This document shows positions 1 through 6,040 of a stretch of 8,595 nucleotides of DNA, piece after piece. Under the pieces are notes generated by a model, which saw nothing but the letters and a program-made list of their open reading frames with translations, was not told the origin of the DNA and searched no databases. The position numbers and the translations under genes were made by a program. Position 1 is the stretch's first letter. Each line of letters starts with the position of its first letter. This DNA comes from Synergistaceae bacterium (lineage in GTDB: Bacteria; Synergistota; Synergistia; Synergistales; Aminobacteriaceae): NCBI GenBank assembly GCA_017447325.1, contig JAFSNU010000131.1, forward strand, positions 1 to 8,595. Direction: 5' to 3'.

Positions 1-60
1 ATTATTCTTCAATAAATCAATTATCGCGCCGATTAGCACCGGCTCATGAACTATTTCCAT
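1..60 (-). CDS. rsmH: Probable 16S rRNA (cytosine-N4) methyltransferase RsmH, first 20 residues only
   Basis: Reading the minus strand from an ATG at 58-60 to the window edge gives an open frame of 20 codons, MEIVHEPVLIGAIIDLLKNN. A His-x-Pro-Val-Leu stretch followed by an amphipathic helix of the type x-x-I-x-x-L-L is the usual beginning of RsmH, which N4-methylates C1402 of 16S rRNA using S-adenosylmethionine. The gene continues outside the window, so none of its cofactor-binding motifs can be checked. It follows the Rrf2 gene on the same strand after a 30-base spacer made only of A and T, with no visible ribosome binding site. The call rests on a short N-terminal match from memory, so the frame is more certain than the name. 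Confidence 0.6.
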   Translation of the reverse strand, partial: MEIVHEPVLIGAIIDLLKNN

Positions 61-90
61 ATTTAAAATTATTTAAATTTAAAATTAAAA

Positions 91-495
91 TTAATTTTTC
101 TGCATTAAGTCCGCAAGCGTCACACTATCAAAGAAATTTCTTACAACTTTATGAAATTTCTTCCACATGGGCAGCGTCCGGCAATTATCACTCCTGCTGC
201 AGCCGTCGCCGCCGCAGGTTAAACATGCAACCGGCGCAAGCTCCTCGCCCATTGCCGTTAAAATCTCGCTGATTTTATAATCTTTAGGCTCTCGATTTAA
301 TTTATAACCGCCGCCCTTGCCATGTTTCGCGTCAACTATATTTTTATCCGACAGCATGGCCAAGAGACGCTCGGCGTACTTCTGCGAGATCTCCTGCCGT
401 GATGCAATATCTTTAAGAGCCGTAAAGCCCTCGCCCTGACATTCAGCCAGGTCAACCAAAAATCTTAATGCGTAGCGTCCGCGGGTTGAAATCAT
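91..495 (-). CDS. Rrf2-family (IscR/CymR-like) transcriptional regulator with a four-cysteine cluster
   Basis: This 134-residue protein has the usual length and layout of Rrf2 regulators. The N-terminus MISTRGRYALRFLVDLA opens the winged helix-turn-helix. The recognition region lies at about residues 24-50 (ALKDIASRQEISQKYAERLL), the wing is the glycine-rich HGKGGGYKL at about 58-66, and a dimerisation helix follows. Cysteines sit at 91, 94, 99 and 105, where IscR and NsrR carry their three Fe-S ligands (Cys92, 98 and 104 in IscR). An Fe-S, redox or sulfur-sensing role is therefore likely, unlike B. subtilis CymR, which has no cluster. The ATG lies only 8 bases after the metY stop and has no Shine-Dalgarno sequence, which points to translational coupling with metY. 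I infer that it controls sulfur amino acid genes, including its own operon; an Isc-like role in Fe-S homeostasis is the alternative. Confidence 0.93.
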   Translation of the reverse strand: MISTRGRYALRFLVDLAECQGEGFTALKDIASRQEISQKYAERLLAMLSDKNIVDAKHGKGGGYKLNREPKDYKISEILTAMGEELAPVACLTCGGDGCSRSDNCRTLPMWKKFHKVVRNFFDSVTLADLMQKN

Positions 496-503
496 TTTTT
501 AAT

Positions 504-1793
504 TTAAATTTTATTAAACGCTTGCTCTAAGTCAGCAATAATATCGTCAATATGCTCAATGCCTATTGACAGCCTTATGGTCGCGCTCGTTATTCCGCAG
601 GCTTTTAATTCCTGCTCGTTAAGCTGCGAATGCGTAGTCGACGCCGGATGAATTACCAACGACTTTACGTCAGCGACGTTTGCGAGAAGCGAAAATAATT
701 CTAAGCTCTCAGTAAATTTCTTGGCTGCCTCGGCTCCGCCCTTAATATCAAACGTGAAAATCGACCCCGCACCGCGAGTTCCAAAATATTTATCATAAAG
801 CTCTTTAGCTTTGCCTGTTGCAAGAGCCGGATGATTAACGCGCTCAACTTTGCTATTATTCTTTAAATACTCAACAACTTTTAAAGCGTTCTCAACATGA
901 CGCTCAACTCTCAGCGACAAAGTTTCCAGTCCCTGCAATAATATAAACGAGTTAAACGGCGAGATACAAGCGCCCTGATCGCGCATTAAAGTCACGCGCA
1001 GCTTGACTATATACGCGGCCTCTTTAGCTGCTTGAGTGAAAATTACTCCGTGATACGAATCATTAGGCTCAGACAACCCCGGGAACTTTCCGCTTGCCGC
1101 CCAGTCAAATTTTCCGCCGTCGATAATCACTCCGCCCATCACAGTGCCGTGTCCGCCGATAAATTTAGTCGCCGAATGCACAACTATATCCGCGCCGTGT
1201 TCGATCGGCCTTAATAAAAACGGCGTCGCAAAAGTGTTATCAACTACAAGCGGCAAATTATGCTTGTGCGCTGTCTCAGCTATTGCGTCAATGTCTATAA
1301 CGTCGGAATTAGGATTGCCCAGCGTCTCGGCGTAAATTAATTTAGTATTAGGCTTTATAGCCCGTTCAAAATTTTCCGGCTCTGACGGATCGACAAAGCT
1401 TGTAGTAATTCCCTGCTCTGGCAAAGTGTGAGCAAATAAATTTACAGTCCCGCCGTATAAATTCGCCGCCGACACGACATGATCTCCGGCCTTCGCGATA
1501 TTCTGCACCGCGTAAGTTATAGCCGCCGAGCCTGAAGCCGTAGCAAGAGCCGCAACACCGCCCTCGAGCGCAGCAATTCTCTTTTCAAAAACGTCGTTCG
1601 TCGGATTCATTAAACGCGTGTAAATATTTCCCTCTTCAGTCAGCGCAAATCTTCCCGCCGCAGTCTTAGAATCTTTAAACACGTATGAAGTCGTAGCGTA
1701 TATCGGCACAGCACGAGAATCCGTTGCGGGGTCAGCCTGCTCCTGCCCGACGTGAAGCTGCAAAGTCTCGAACTTGTAATTTTTTTTGCTCAT
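504..1793 (-). CDS. metY: O-acetylhomoserine sulfhydrylase (O-acetylhomoserine aminocarboxypropyltransferase)
   Basis: This 429-residue cytosolic PLP enzyme of the Cys/Met metabolism family would make homocysteine from O-acetyl-L-homoserine and sulfide, the direct sulfhydrylation route to methionine. Visible motifs are the YTRLMNPT substrate/PLP segment at 58-65, the ALATASGSAA PLP-phosphate loop at 82-91, the ring-stacking tyrosine in NLYGGT (Tyr113), VVDNTFATP with the PLP-binding Asp185, and HSATKFIGGHG with the Schiff-base lysine at Lys210. The length and the long loop after residue 220 fit MetY better than the roughly 390-residue MetB, MetC or MetZ proteins. Its ATG is preceded by AGGGAG 12 bases upstream and by a near-consensus promoter. 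The Rrf2 regulator follows after 8 bases in the same transcript. Use of O-succinylhomoserine cannot be excluded from sequence alone. Confidence 0.95.
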   Translation of the reverse strand: MSKKNYKFETLQLHVGQEQADPATDSRAVPIYATTSYVFKDSKTAAGRFALTEEGNIYTRLMNPTNDVFEKRIAALEGGVAALATASGSAAITYAVQNIAKAGDHVVSAANLYGGTVNLFAHTLPEQGITTSFVDPSEPENFERAIKPNTKLIYAETLGNPNSDVIDIDAIAETAHKHNLPLVVDNTFATPFLLRPIEHGADIVVHSATKFIGGHGTVMGGVIIDGGKFDWAASGKFPGLSEPNDSYHGVIFTQAAKEAAYIVKLRVTLMRDQGACISPFNSFILLQGLETLSLRVERHVENALKVVEYLKNNSKVERVNHPALATGKAKELYDKYFGTRGAGSIFTFDIKGGAEAAKKFTESLELFSLLANVADVKSLVIHPASTTHSQLNEQELKACGITSATIRLSIGIEHIDDIIADLEQAFNKI

Positions 1794-1805
1794 GATTTTA
1801 TTTCA

Positions 1806-1811
1806 CTCCCT
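1806..1811 (-). promoter_or_regulatory. Ribosome binding site of metY
   Basis: On the minus strand this reads AGGGAG (AGGGAGTG with the next two bases), about 10-12 bases before the metY ATG at 1793. It is one of only three clear ribosome binding sites at gene starts in the window. Confidence 0.7.
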
Positions 1812-1844
1812 GAAAAAATTTTATAGCATACTCAACAAGTAGCT

Positions 1845-1873
1845 ATTAAATAATAAAATTTTTATCATGTCAA
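1845..1873 (-). promoter_or_regulatory. Sigma-70-type promoter for the metY-rrf2 transcript
   Basis: On the minus strand a perfect TTGACA -35 box (1868-1873) is followed by a 17-base spacer and TTTAAT (1845-1850), a five-of-six match to the -10 consensus. Transcription would start near 1838, giving a leader of about 45 bases before metY. That is too short for a SAM riboswitch or T-box, so control is more likely by a protein acting at the promoter. Confidence 0.75.
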
Positions 1874-1879
1874 GCTTGA
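1870..1879. promoter_or_regulatory. 10-bp palindrome overlapping the metY -35 box, candidate operator
   Basis: TCAAGCTTGA is a perfect palindrome and shares four bases with the TTGACA -35 element of the metY promoter. A dimeric regulator bound here would block RNA polymerase. The obvious candidate is the Rrf2-family protein encoded in the same transcript. The site is shorter than typical Rrf2 operators and has not been compared with other promoters, so the assignment is inference. Confidence 0.35.
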
Positions 1880-2192
1880 AAAATTTTGCGCTATAATAAT
1901 TTCATCTAAATAAAACTTTAATAAAACTTTTTCAAGAATAAACTCAAAGTTTTTCAACTACATTTTCAACTACAAACAGGCGGCATAAATTTAATTATCA
2001 CAATTAATTGCACTTGCGTTTACAAAAATAAACTTATCACAAAAATTTTTATGAAAATTTTTTTGAAGCTATAAACTTTTTAAAAAATTTTTCACGTAAA
2101 CTCTCAACAAAAATTTCAAAATTTTTCACGCGAGGGCTTAACAAAAATTTCAAAAAAAATTTTAGAGCTTTAAAAATTTTCAAACAATAAAT
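1880..2192. repeat. AT-rich non-coding spacer with short tandem duplications
   Basis: No credible gene lies here in either strand; the only ATG-started frames are a few codons long. The spacer holds three local duplications. AATAAAACTTT occurs twice back to back (1909-1919, 1920-1930). TTTTCAACTACA occurs twice back to back (1951-1962, 1963-1974). A 34-base unit is repeated imperfectly (2084-2117, 2118-2151): its ends AAAATTTTTCACG and AACAAAAATTTC are identical between copies, while the nine bases between them differ. The rest is runs of A and T. The exact head-to-tail copies look like replication slippage. Confidence 0.75.
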
Positions 2193-2240
2193 AAAGAGCG
2201 CCGCGAGTTTCAAAATTATCTTCATCTCGTGACGCTCTTT
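2193..2240 (-). terminator. Intrinsic terminator of the uracil-DNA glycosylase gene
   Basis: AAAGAGCG (2193-2200) pairs with CGCTCTTT (2233-2240). After one mismatch the stem continues with CGCGAG (2202-2207) against CTCGTG (2226-2231), which includes one wobble pair in RNA. This makes about 14 base pairs around an 18-base loop. On the minus strand the stem begins 8 bases after the glycosylase stop codon and is followed by TTTATTTATTGTTTG. On the plus strand it is followed by AAATTTTTTT, so it could work in both directions. It closes the ilvC-ilvD-glycosylase unit and separates it from metY. Confidence 0.8.
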
Positions 2241-2248
2241 AAATTTTT

Positions 2249-3112
2249 TTAAAATACTTTTGCCTCTTGCAGCGCATTTAACGCAAGCTCAGGCCAATTT
2301 TTATTGCTCATCGGCGAGGCAGGACTGGGATGCAAAATTTTTATAATCTTCACGCGTTCAAACTCAGGCACAACTATTTTTTGTTCAGGCTCAAGATCAA
2401 TCTCAAGATAAAAATCTTTCTGCTCAAATTTAAAATCTTCGCTGTCAATCTTGAAATAATTTTGCTCAAGCTTATAATCAGGCAAGCTGTCATAATTTAT
2501 TAACGCTTCACGCGCCCGCTCATAAGCAAAATTTCCAATCCCGACTAAAAACTCAGGCTCAAAAATTTTCACGCACTCGCGCAGATATTCGTCGCATAAT
2601 TTATAAAGCTCGCCGCGCTCACTCGCCTTTAATTTGTCAGGCGTAAAGTTCCGGCCGTCCTTAATAAATAATAAAGGGCAATAATTAATCACAAAATAAT
2701 TTTCAAAAAATTTCTCAGGCTCGATAAAAATTTCTTTAAACAAGCCCCATAATCTTTTGCCGCTGACTTCAGACCGCTTGCAGTCAAAGCCCGTGATTTT
2801 ATATTTATCATGCTCATGCTCCGGCTTATAAATTTTTGCGTTAATCTTCAGCCAGTCTTTAACTATATTTACTTCGCCGAACGGAACGCCCGTCTGCGCC
2901 ATTCCCCAAGGCCCGGGGTTCATGCCCAAAAACAACGCGCGCTTCTTGTTCGCTCCAAATCTCTCGCAATAAATTTTATAAGGCTCGAGCGCGTAGTCTA
3001 AAACATTATAAATGGCGTCAAACTGCGTGATAAATTTTAAATTATTTAATTTATTACGCAGCTTTAACGCCGAGCTAATTAATAAATTATTTATATTAAT
3101 TAAACTTCCCAT
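2249..3112 (-). CDS. SMUG1-type uracil-DNA glycosylase with an acidic insertion
   Basis: The 287-residue protein belongs to the single-strand-selective monofunctional uracil-DNA glycosylase (SMUG1) branch of the uracil-DNA glycosylase superfamily, which cuts uracil and oxidised pyrimidines from DNA to start base excision repair. Motif 1, GMNPGPWGMAQTGVPFGE at 63-80, is almost identical to vertebrate SMUG1 and supplies the catalytic Asn (Asn65). NYCPLLF at 143-149, GRNFTPDKL at 153-161 and LVGIGNFAYERAREAL at 189-204 also match the family. HPSPASP at 261-267 gives the catalytic His (His261) and the DNA-wedge loop. Between residue 204 and the final strand at 253 there is a stretch about 40 residues longer than in human SMUG1, rich in Asp and Glu and partly duplicated. 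The start at 3112 lacks a ribosome binding site. The gene follows ilvD by 51 bases. Confidence 0.92.
   Translation of the reverse strand: MGSLININNLLISSALKLRNKLNNLKFITQFDAIYNVLDYALEPYKIYCERFGANKKRALFLGMNPGPWGMAQTGVPFGEVNIVKDWLKINAKIYKPEHEHDKYKITGFDCKRSEVSGKRLWGLFKEIFIEPEKFFENYFVINYCPLLFIKDGRNFTPDKLKASERGELYKLCDEYLRECVKIFEPEFLVGIGNFAYERAREALINYDSLPDYKLEQNYFKIDSEDFKFEQKDFYLEIDLEPEQKIVVPEFERVKIIKILHPSPASPMSNKNWPELALNALQEAKVF
2397..2469 (-). repeat. In-frame imperfect duplication inside the glycosylase insertion
   Basis: Copy A (2397-2427) and copy B (2445-2469) both begin TCAATCT and end TGCTCAA on the plus strand; copy B is six bases shorter. In protein the copies read KFEQKDFYLEID and KLEQNYFKID, so the difference is exactly two codons and the frame is kept. 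The duplication builds most of the acidic insertion at about residues 214-240. Confidence 0.6.
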
Positions 3113-3163
3113 AATTTATAAACAGGCTCAATGCAAGCCTCGCGAGCTTGAAAATGCTCCAGA

Positions 3164-4825
3164 CTATTCAAGAATTGCGCCCTTGTCAGCCGAGCTCACG
3201 AGCTTCGCATAACGTGATAAATATCCGGTCTTAATCTTAGGCTCAGGACACTTCCAAGCCGCTTTGCGTTTAGCTAACTCCTGCTCGTCAACTTTTAATT
3301 CAATCTTACAATTATTAATATCGATTGCGATAATATCGCCCTCGTGAACTAACGCGATAGTTCCGCCGGACGCAGCTTCAGGACTTACATGGCCTATAGA
3401 CGCGCCGCGCGTAGCTCCGGAAAATCTTCCGTCCGTGATAAGCGCGACACTCTCGCCAAGTCCCATTCCGCAGATTGCAGACGTGGGATTAAGCATCTCG
3501 CGCATTCCCGGGCCGCCCTTCGGTCCTTCGTATCTAATAACTACAACGTCGCCGGATTTAATTTTATGACCAAAGATCGCCGCGATAGCCTCGTCTTCCG
3601 AATCAAAAACTCTCGCCGGGCCCTCGTGCGTCATCATCTCGGGCGCAACCGCCGAACGTTTAACGACGCAGCCGTCAGGAGCTAAATTGCCCTTTAATAC
3701 TGCGATGCCGCCGGTCTCAGAGTAAGGATTATTAATCGGCCTGATAATTTCAGGATTTAAATTCTTCACTCCCTCTAAATTCTCGCGGACAGTCTTGCCC
3801 GTCGCCGTGATTAAATCTAAATCTAACAGATCTTTTTTAGCAAGCTCGGTCATCACGGCATAAACTCCTCCGGCCAAGTCCAAATCTTCCATGAACGTAT
3901 CTCCAGCCGGAGCAAGATGACATAAATTAGGCGTCTGCGAGCTTATATTATTAGCTTTATTTAAATCAATTTCAACTCCGGCCTCGTGAGCTATCGCCGG
4001 TAAATGGAGCATTGTATTAGTCGAGCATCCCAAAGCCATATCGACAGTCTCAGCATTTTTAAACGCGCTCGCCGTCATAATATCTCTTGGCCTGATATTT
4101 TTCTCGACAAGCTCCATTATCTTCATGCCCGTGTGCTTCGCTAATCTAATTCTCGCAGAGTACGGCGCAGGTATCGTTCCGTTGCCGCGCAGTGACATGC
4201 CGATTGCTTCAGTTAAACAGTTCATAGAGTTTGCCGTGTACATTCCCGAGCAAGAGCCGCAGCTCGGACAGGCGTTCTCTGTATAATCTTCAACGCCCGC
4301 CTCGTCGAGTTTGCCCGCGTGATACGCTCCGACGGCCTCGAACATGTGGCTTAAACAAGTCCGCCGCCCGTCCTTTAATCTTCCCGCAAGCATAGGTCCG
4401 CCCGCGCAAAATATAGCCGGGATATTTAAACGCGCCGCAGCCATTAATAACCCCGGGACGTTTTTATCGCAATTCGGGATCATGACAAGACCGTCGAACT
4501 GATGCGCCATTGCCATAGCTTCAGTCGAGTCCGCTATTAATTCACGCGACACAAGCGAGTATTTCATTCCGACGTGTCCCATTGCGATTCCGTCGCAGAC
4601 CGCAATAGCAGGAAACATGATCGGCGTTCCGCCGGCCGCGCGTATTCCGTCCTTCACTGCCTGAGTGATTTTGTCCAAGTGCATATGCCCCGGGACGACT
4701 TCACTAAACGAGCTTACAACTCCGATTAACGGCCGCTCTATCTCTTCTTTCGTGAAGCCTAACGCATAAAGCAAACTCAAATTCGGCGCCTTATCAACGC
4801 CTTTCTTTATATTATCCGATAACAT
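3164..4825 (-). CDS. ilvD: Dihydroxy-acid dehydratase
   Basis: IlvD dehydrates 2,3-dihydroxy-isovalerate and 2,3-dihydroxy-3-methylvalerate to the 2-keto acids that precede valine, leucine and isoleucine. The 553 residues cover the full family length. Visible motifs are VVPGHMHLD at 43-51, CDGIAMGH at 77-84, NCDKNVPG at 118-125 (Cys119, Mg ligand Asp120, and Lys121 that is carbamylated in the family), ACPSCGSCSGMYTANSMNC at 185-203, and GRFSGATRG at 466-474 with the proposed catalytic Ser469. Position 46 is Gly, where [2Fe-2S] family members have Cys (PCNxH). The PGHxH form plus ACPxCGSC matches E. coli IlvD, whose cluster is an oxygen-labile [4Fe-4S]. The ATG at 4825 has no ribosome binding site, and 90 bases containing a hairpin separate it from ilvC. 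Confidence 0.97.
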   Translation of the reverse strand: MLSDNIKKGVDKAPNLSLLYALGFTKEEIERPLIGVVSSFSEVVPGHMHLDKITQAVKDGIRAAGGTPIMFPAIAVCDGIAMGHVGMKYSLVSRELIADSTEAMAMAHQFDGLVMIPNCDKNVPGLLMAAARLNIPAIFCAGGPMLAGRLKDGRRTCLSHMFEAVGAYHAGKLDEAGVEDYTENACPSCGSCSGMYTANSMNCLTEAIGMSLRGNGTIPAPYSARIRLAKHTGMKIMELVEKNIRPRDIMTASAFKNAETVDMALGCSTNTMLHLPAIAHEAGVEIDLNKANNISSQTPNLCHLAPAGDTFMEDLDLAGGVYAVMTELAKKDLLDLDLITATGKTVRENLEGVKNLNPEIIRPINNPYSETGGIAVLKGNLAPDGCVVKRSAVAPEMMTHEGPARVFDSEDEAIAAIFGHKIKSGDVVVIRYEGPKGGPGMREMLNPTSAICGMGLGESVALITDGRFSGATRGASIGHVSPEAASGGTIALVHEGDIIAIDINNCKIELKVDEQELAKRKAAWKCPEPKIKTGYLSRYAKLVSSADKGAILE

Positions 4826-4844
4826 AATTTTAATTAATTAATAT

Positions 4845-4877
4845 AACAGGGGACAAGTTAAACTTTTTTCCCCCGTT
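4845..4877 (-). promoter_or_regulatory. Hairpin in the ilvC-ilvD intergenic RNA
   Basis: AACAGGGG (4845-4852) and CCCCCGTT (4870-4877) form an 8-bp stem around a 17-base loop. In minus-strand RNA all eight positions pair, one of them as a G-U wobble; in plus-strand RNA the same position would be an A-C mismatch, which favours a role in the ilv transcript. An AAG/CTT match inside the loop could extend it. No run of U follows directly, so it is not a standard terminator. It may stabilise or process the message, or influence ilvD translation. Confidence 0.45.
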
Positions 4878-4880
4878 AAT

Positions 4881-4887
4881 CTCCTTT
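4881..4887 (-). promoter_or_regulatory. Orphan Shine-Dalgarno sequence between ilvC and ilvD
   Basis: On the minus strand this reads AAAGGAG, as good as the ilvC ribosome binding site, but no ATG, GTG or TTG stands at a useful distance. The ilvD ATG is 55 bases further on, beyond the intergenic hairpin. It may be a relic of an older start, or work through RNA folding. Confidence 0.4.
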
Positions 4888-4915
4888 CAGATCAGATTTC
4901 TTAATAAAATTTAAA

Positions 4916-5953
4916 TTAATTCGACGCGCTGTCCAAATTCTTATCGCCGGACGTGCCGCCCTCGTCGCGCCAGAGCATTTGCTCGCGTAATTGCTTGCCG
5001 ACGATTTCCATTTGATGCTTTGCTAAATTATCGCGCTTAGAATTAAAGAAAGTGCGTCCGTTTTTATTCTCCGCGATCCATTTACCCGCAAAGCTGCCGT
5101 CCTGAATGTCAGCGAGAACAGCGCGCATGTTAGCTTTAATCTGATCATGAGGCAGCACTCTCGGCCCTGAGACATACTCGCCAAACTCAGCCGTGTCTGA
5201 AATCGAGTAATTCATCGCAGCGATGCCGCCCTTATTAATTAAATCTACAATTAATTTCATCTCATGAATGCACTCGAAATAAGCATTTTCAGGCTCGTAA
5301 CCCGCTTCAACCAAAACTTCAAAGCCGCACTGCATTAAATCAACAACGCCGCCGCAAAGCACAGTCTGCTCGCCGAATAAATCAGTTTCAGTCTCGTCGT
5401 GCATGGTCGTCTGCATAATGCCGGCTCTTGCTCCGCCGATTCCTGCAATATAAGCCAGAGCAATATCAAGGCATTTGCCTGAAGCATCTTGCTCCACTGC
5501 GACCAAGCAAGGCACGCCCTTGCCGTTCACGTACGTTCCGCGCACCGTGTGACCCGGGCCTTTCGGCGCGGCCATAAAGACGTCAACTCCCGCCGGCGGA
5601 ACAATGCGCTTGTATCTAATATTAAATCCGTGAGCAAATGCAATAGCGTTGCCCTCGCTCAAGTTCGGAGCTATATCAGCTTTATAAACATCGGCCTGAA
5701 CTTCGTCGTTAATTAAAATCATAATAATATCAGCTTGCTTTGCCGCCTCTGCAACGCTGAAGACTTTAAATCCGTCTGCCTCAGCCTTAGGCCATGACTT
5801 GCCGCCCTTTCTCAAGCCGACTATAACATCGCAGCCCGAGTCTCTTAAATTTAACGCGTGCGCGTGACCCTGAGAGCCGTAGCCGATTATCGCTATTTTC
5901 TTTCCGGTGAGCTTGCCTAAGTCGCAGTCCTTCTCGTAATACATCTTTGCCAT
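4916..5953 (-). CDS. ilvC: Ketol-acid reductoisomerase, class I
   Basis: IlvC isomerises and reduces acetolactate or acetohydroxybutyrate with NAD(P)H and Mg2+. The start at 5953 (MAKMYYEKDC, 345 residues) is chosen over an in-frame ATG at 5977. AAAGGAG lies 9 bases upstream of it, and the longer version would place that site inside the coding region and add an unconserved MLAKEFLF. The Rossmann motif GYGSQGHA is at 24-31 and the cofactor loop GLRKGGKSW at 46-54, where Arg48 and Ser53 suggest NADPH preference. APKGPGH lies at 129-135. The metal ligands are Asp191 and Glu195 (DETETDLFGEQ) and Glu227 and Glu231 (FECIHE), with Ser252 nearby. The length fits the short class I form. The protein ends in a polar tail of about 15 residues. 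It has its own promoter; neither a T-box nor a leader peptide fits in the short leader. Confidence 0.97.
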   Translation of the reverse strand: MAKMYYEKDCDLGKLTGKKIAIIGYGSQGHAHALNLRDSGCDVIVGLRKGGKSWPKAEADGFKVFSVAEAAKQADIIMILINDEVQADVYKADIAPNLSEGNAIAFAHGFNIRYKRIVPPAGVDVFMAAPKGPGHTVRGTYVNGKGVPCLVAVEQDASGKCLDIALAYIAGIGGARAGIMQTTMHDETETDLFGEQTVLCGGVVDLMQCGFEVLVEAGYEPENAYFECIHEMKLIVDLINKGGIAAMNYSISDTAEFGEYVSGPRVLPHDQIKANMRAVLADIQDGSFAGKWIAENKNGRTFFNSKRDNLAKHQMEIVGKQLREQMLWRDEGGTSGDKNLDSASN

Positions 5954-5962
5954 AAATAAAAA

Positions 5963-5969
5963 CTCCTTT
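5963..5969 (-). promoter_or_regulatory. Ribosome binding site of ilvC (decides the start codon)
   Basis: On the minus strand this reads AAAGGAG, separated by 9 bases from the ATG at 5951-5953. Its position rules against the upstream in-frame ATG at 5977. Confidence 0.85.
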
Positions 5970-6017
5970 GCTAACAAAATAAAATTTAATTTATCTTAAA
6001 TTAAAAAATTAAATTTC

Positions 6018-6026
6018 AGTATAGCA
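6018..6026 (-). promoter_or_regulatory. Extended -10 promoter of ilvC
   Basis: On the minus strand TGCTATACT is an extended -10 element (TGn plus TATACT, five of six to consensus). No good -35 box stands 16-18 bases upstream, as is common for extended -10 promoters. Transcription would start near 6011, giving a leader of about 58 bases. Because the site lies between the nuclease stop (6041) and ilvC, the ilv genes can be transcribed independently of the nuclease gene. Confidence 0.55.
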
Positions 6027-6040
6027 TAAAAAATTTTTGC

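Noticed and set aside
1794..1840. SAM riboswitch or T-box in front of metY
   Set aside because: The predicted leader is about 45 bases and has none of the conserved S-box or T-box segments.
1892..1897. TATAAT on the plus strand upstream of metY
   Set aside because: No -35 box at the right distance, and no plus-strand gene follows before 7046.
2084..2151. Two 34-base repeats as a possible CRISPR fragment
   Set aside because: There are only two copies, directly adjacent, with the variable part inside the unit and no spacer-length sequences or cas genes. The repeat is mostly A/T runs.
3134..3150. CAAGC/GCTTG hairpin between ilvD and the glycosylase as a terminator
   Set aside because: The stem is only five base pairs and no T-run follows on the minus strand, so read-through into the glycosylase is more likely.
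3389..3685. 98-codon open frame on the plus strand inside ilvD
   Set aside because: It lies wholly antisense to strongly conserved ilvD codons, has an arginine-rich composition typical of a shadow frame, and no ribosome binding site. The other frames of 60-85 codons opposite metY, ilvC, the glycosylase, the nuclease and the LarA-like gene were dropped for the same reasons.
5954..5977. Longer ilvC beginning at the ATG at 5977
   Set aside because: The added eight residues are not part of the family N-terminus, and the ribosome binding site for the ATG at 5953 lies inside them.
5954..6040. T-box or leader-peptide attenuator in front of ilvC
   Set aside because: The space is 87 bases, the predicted leader about 58, with no run of branched-chain codons, no T-box sequence and no terminator hairpin.
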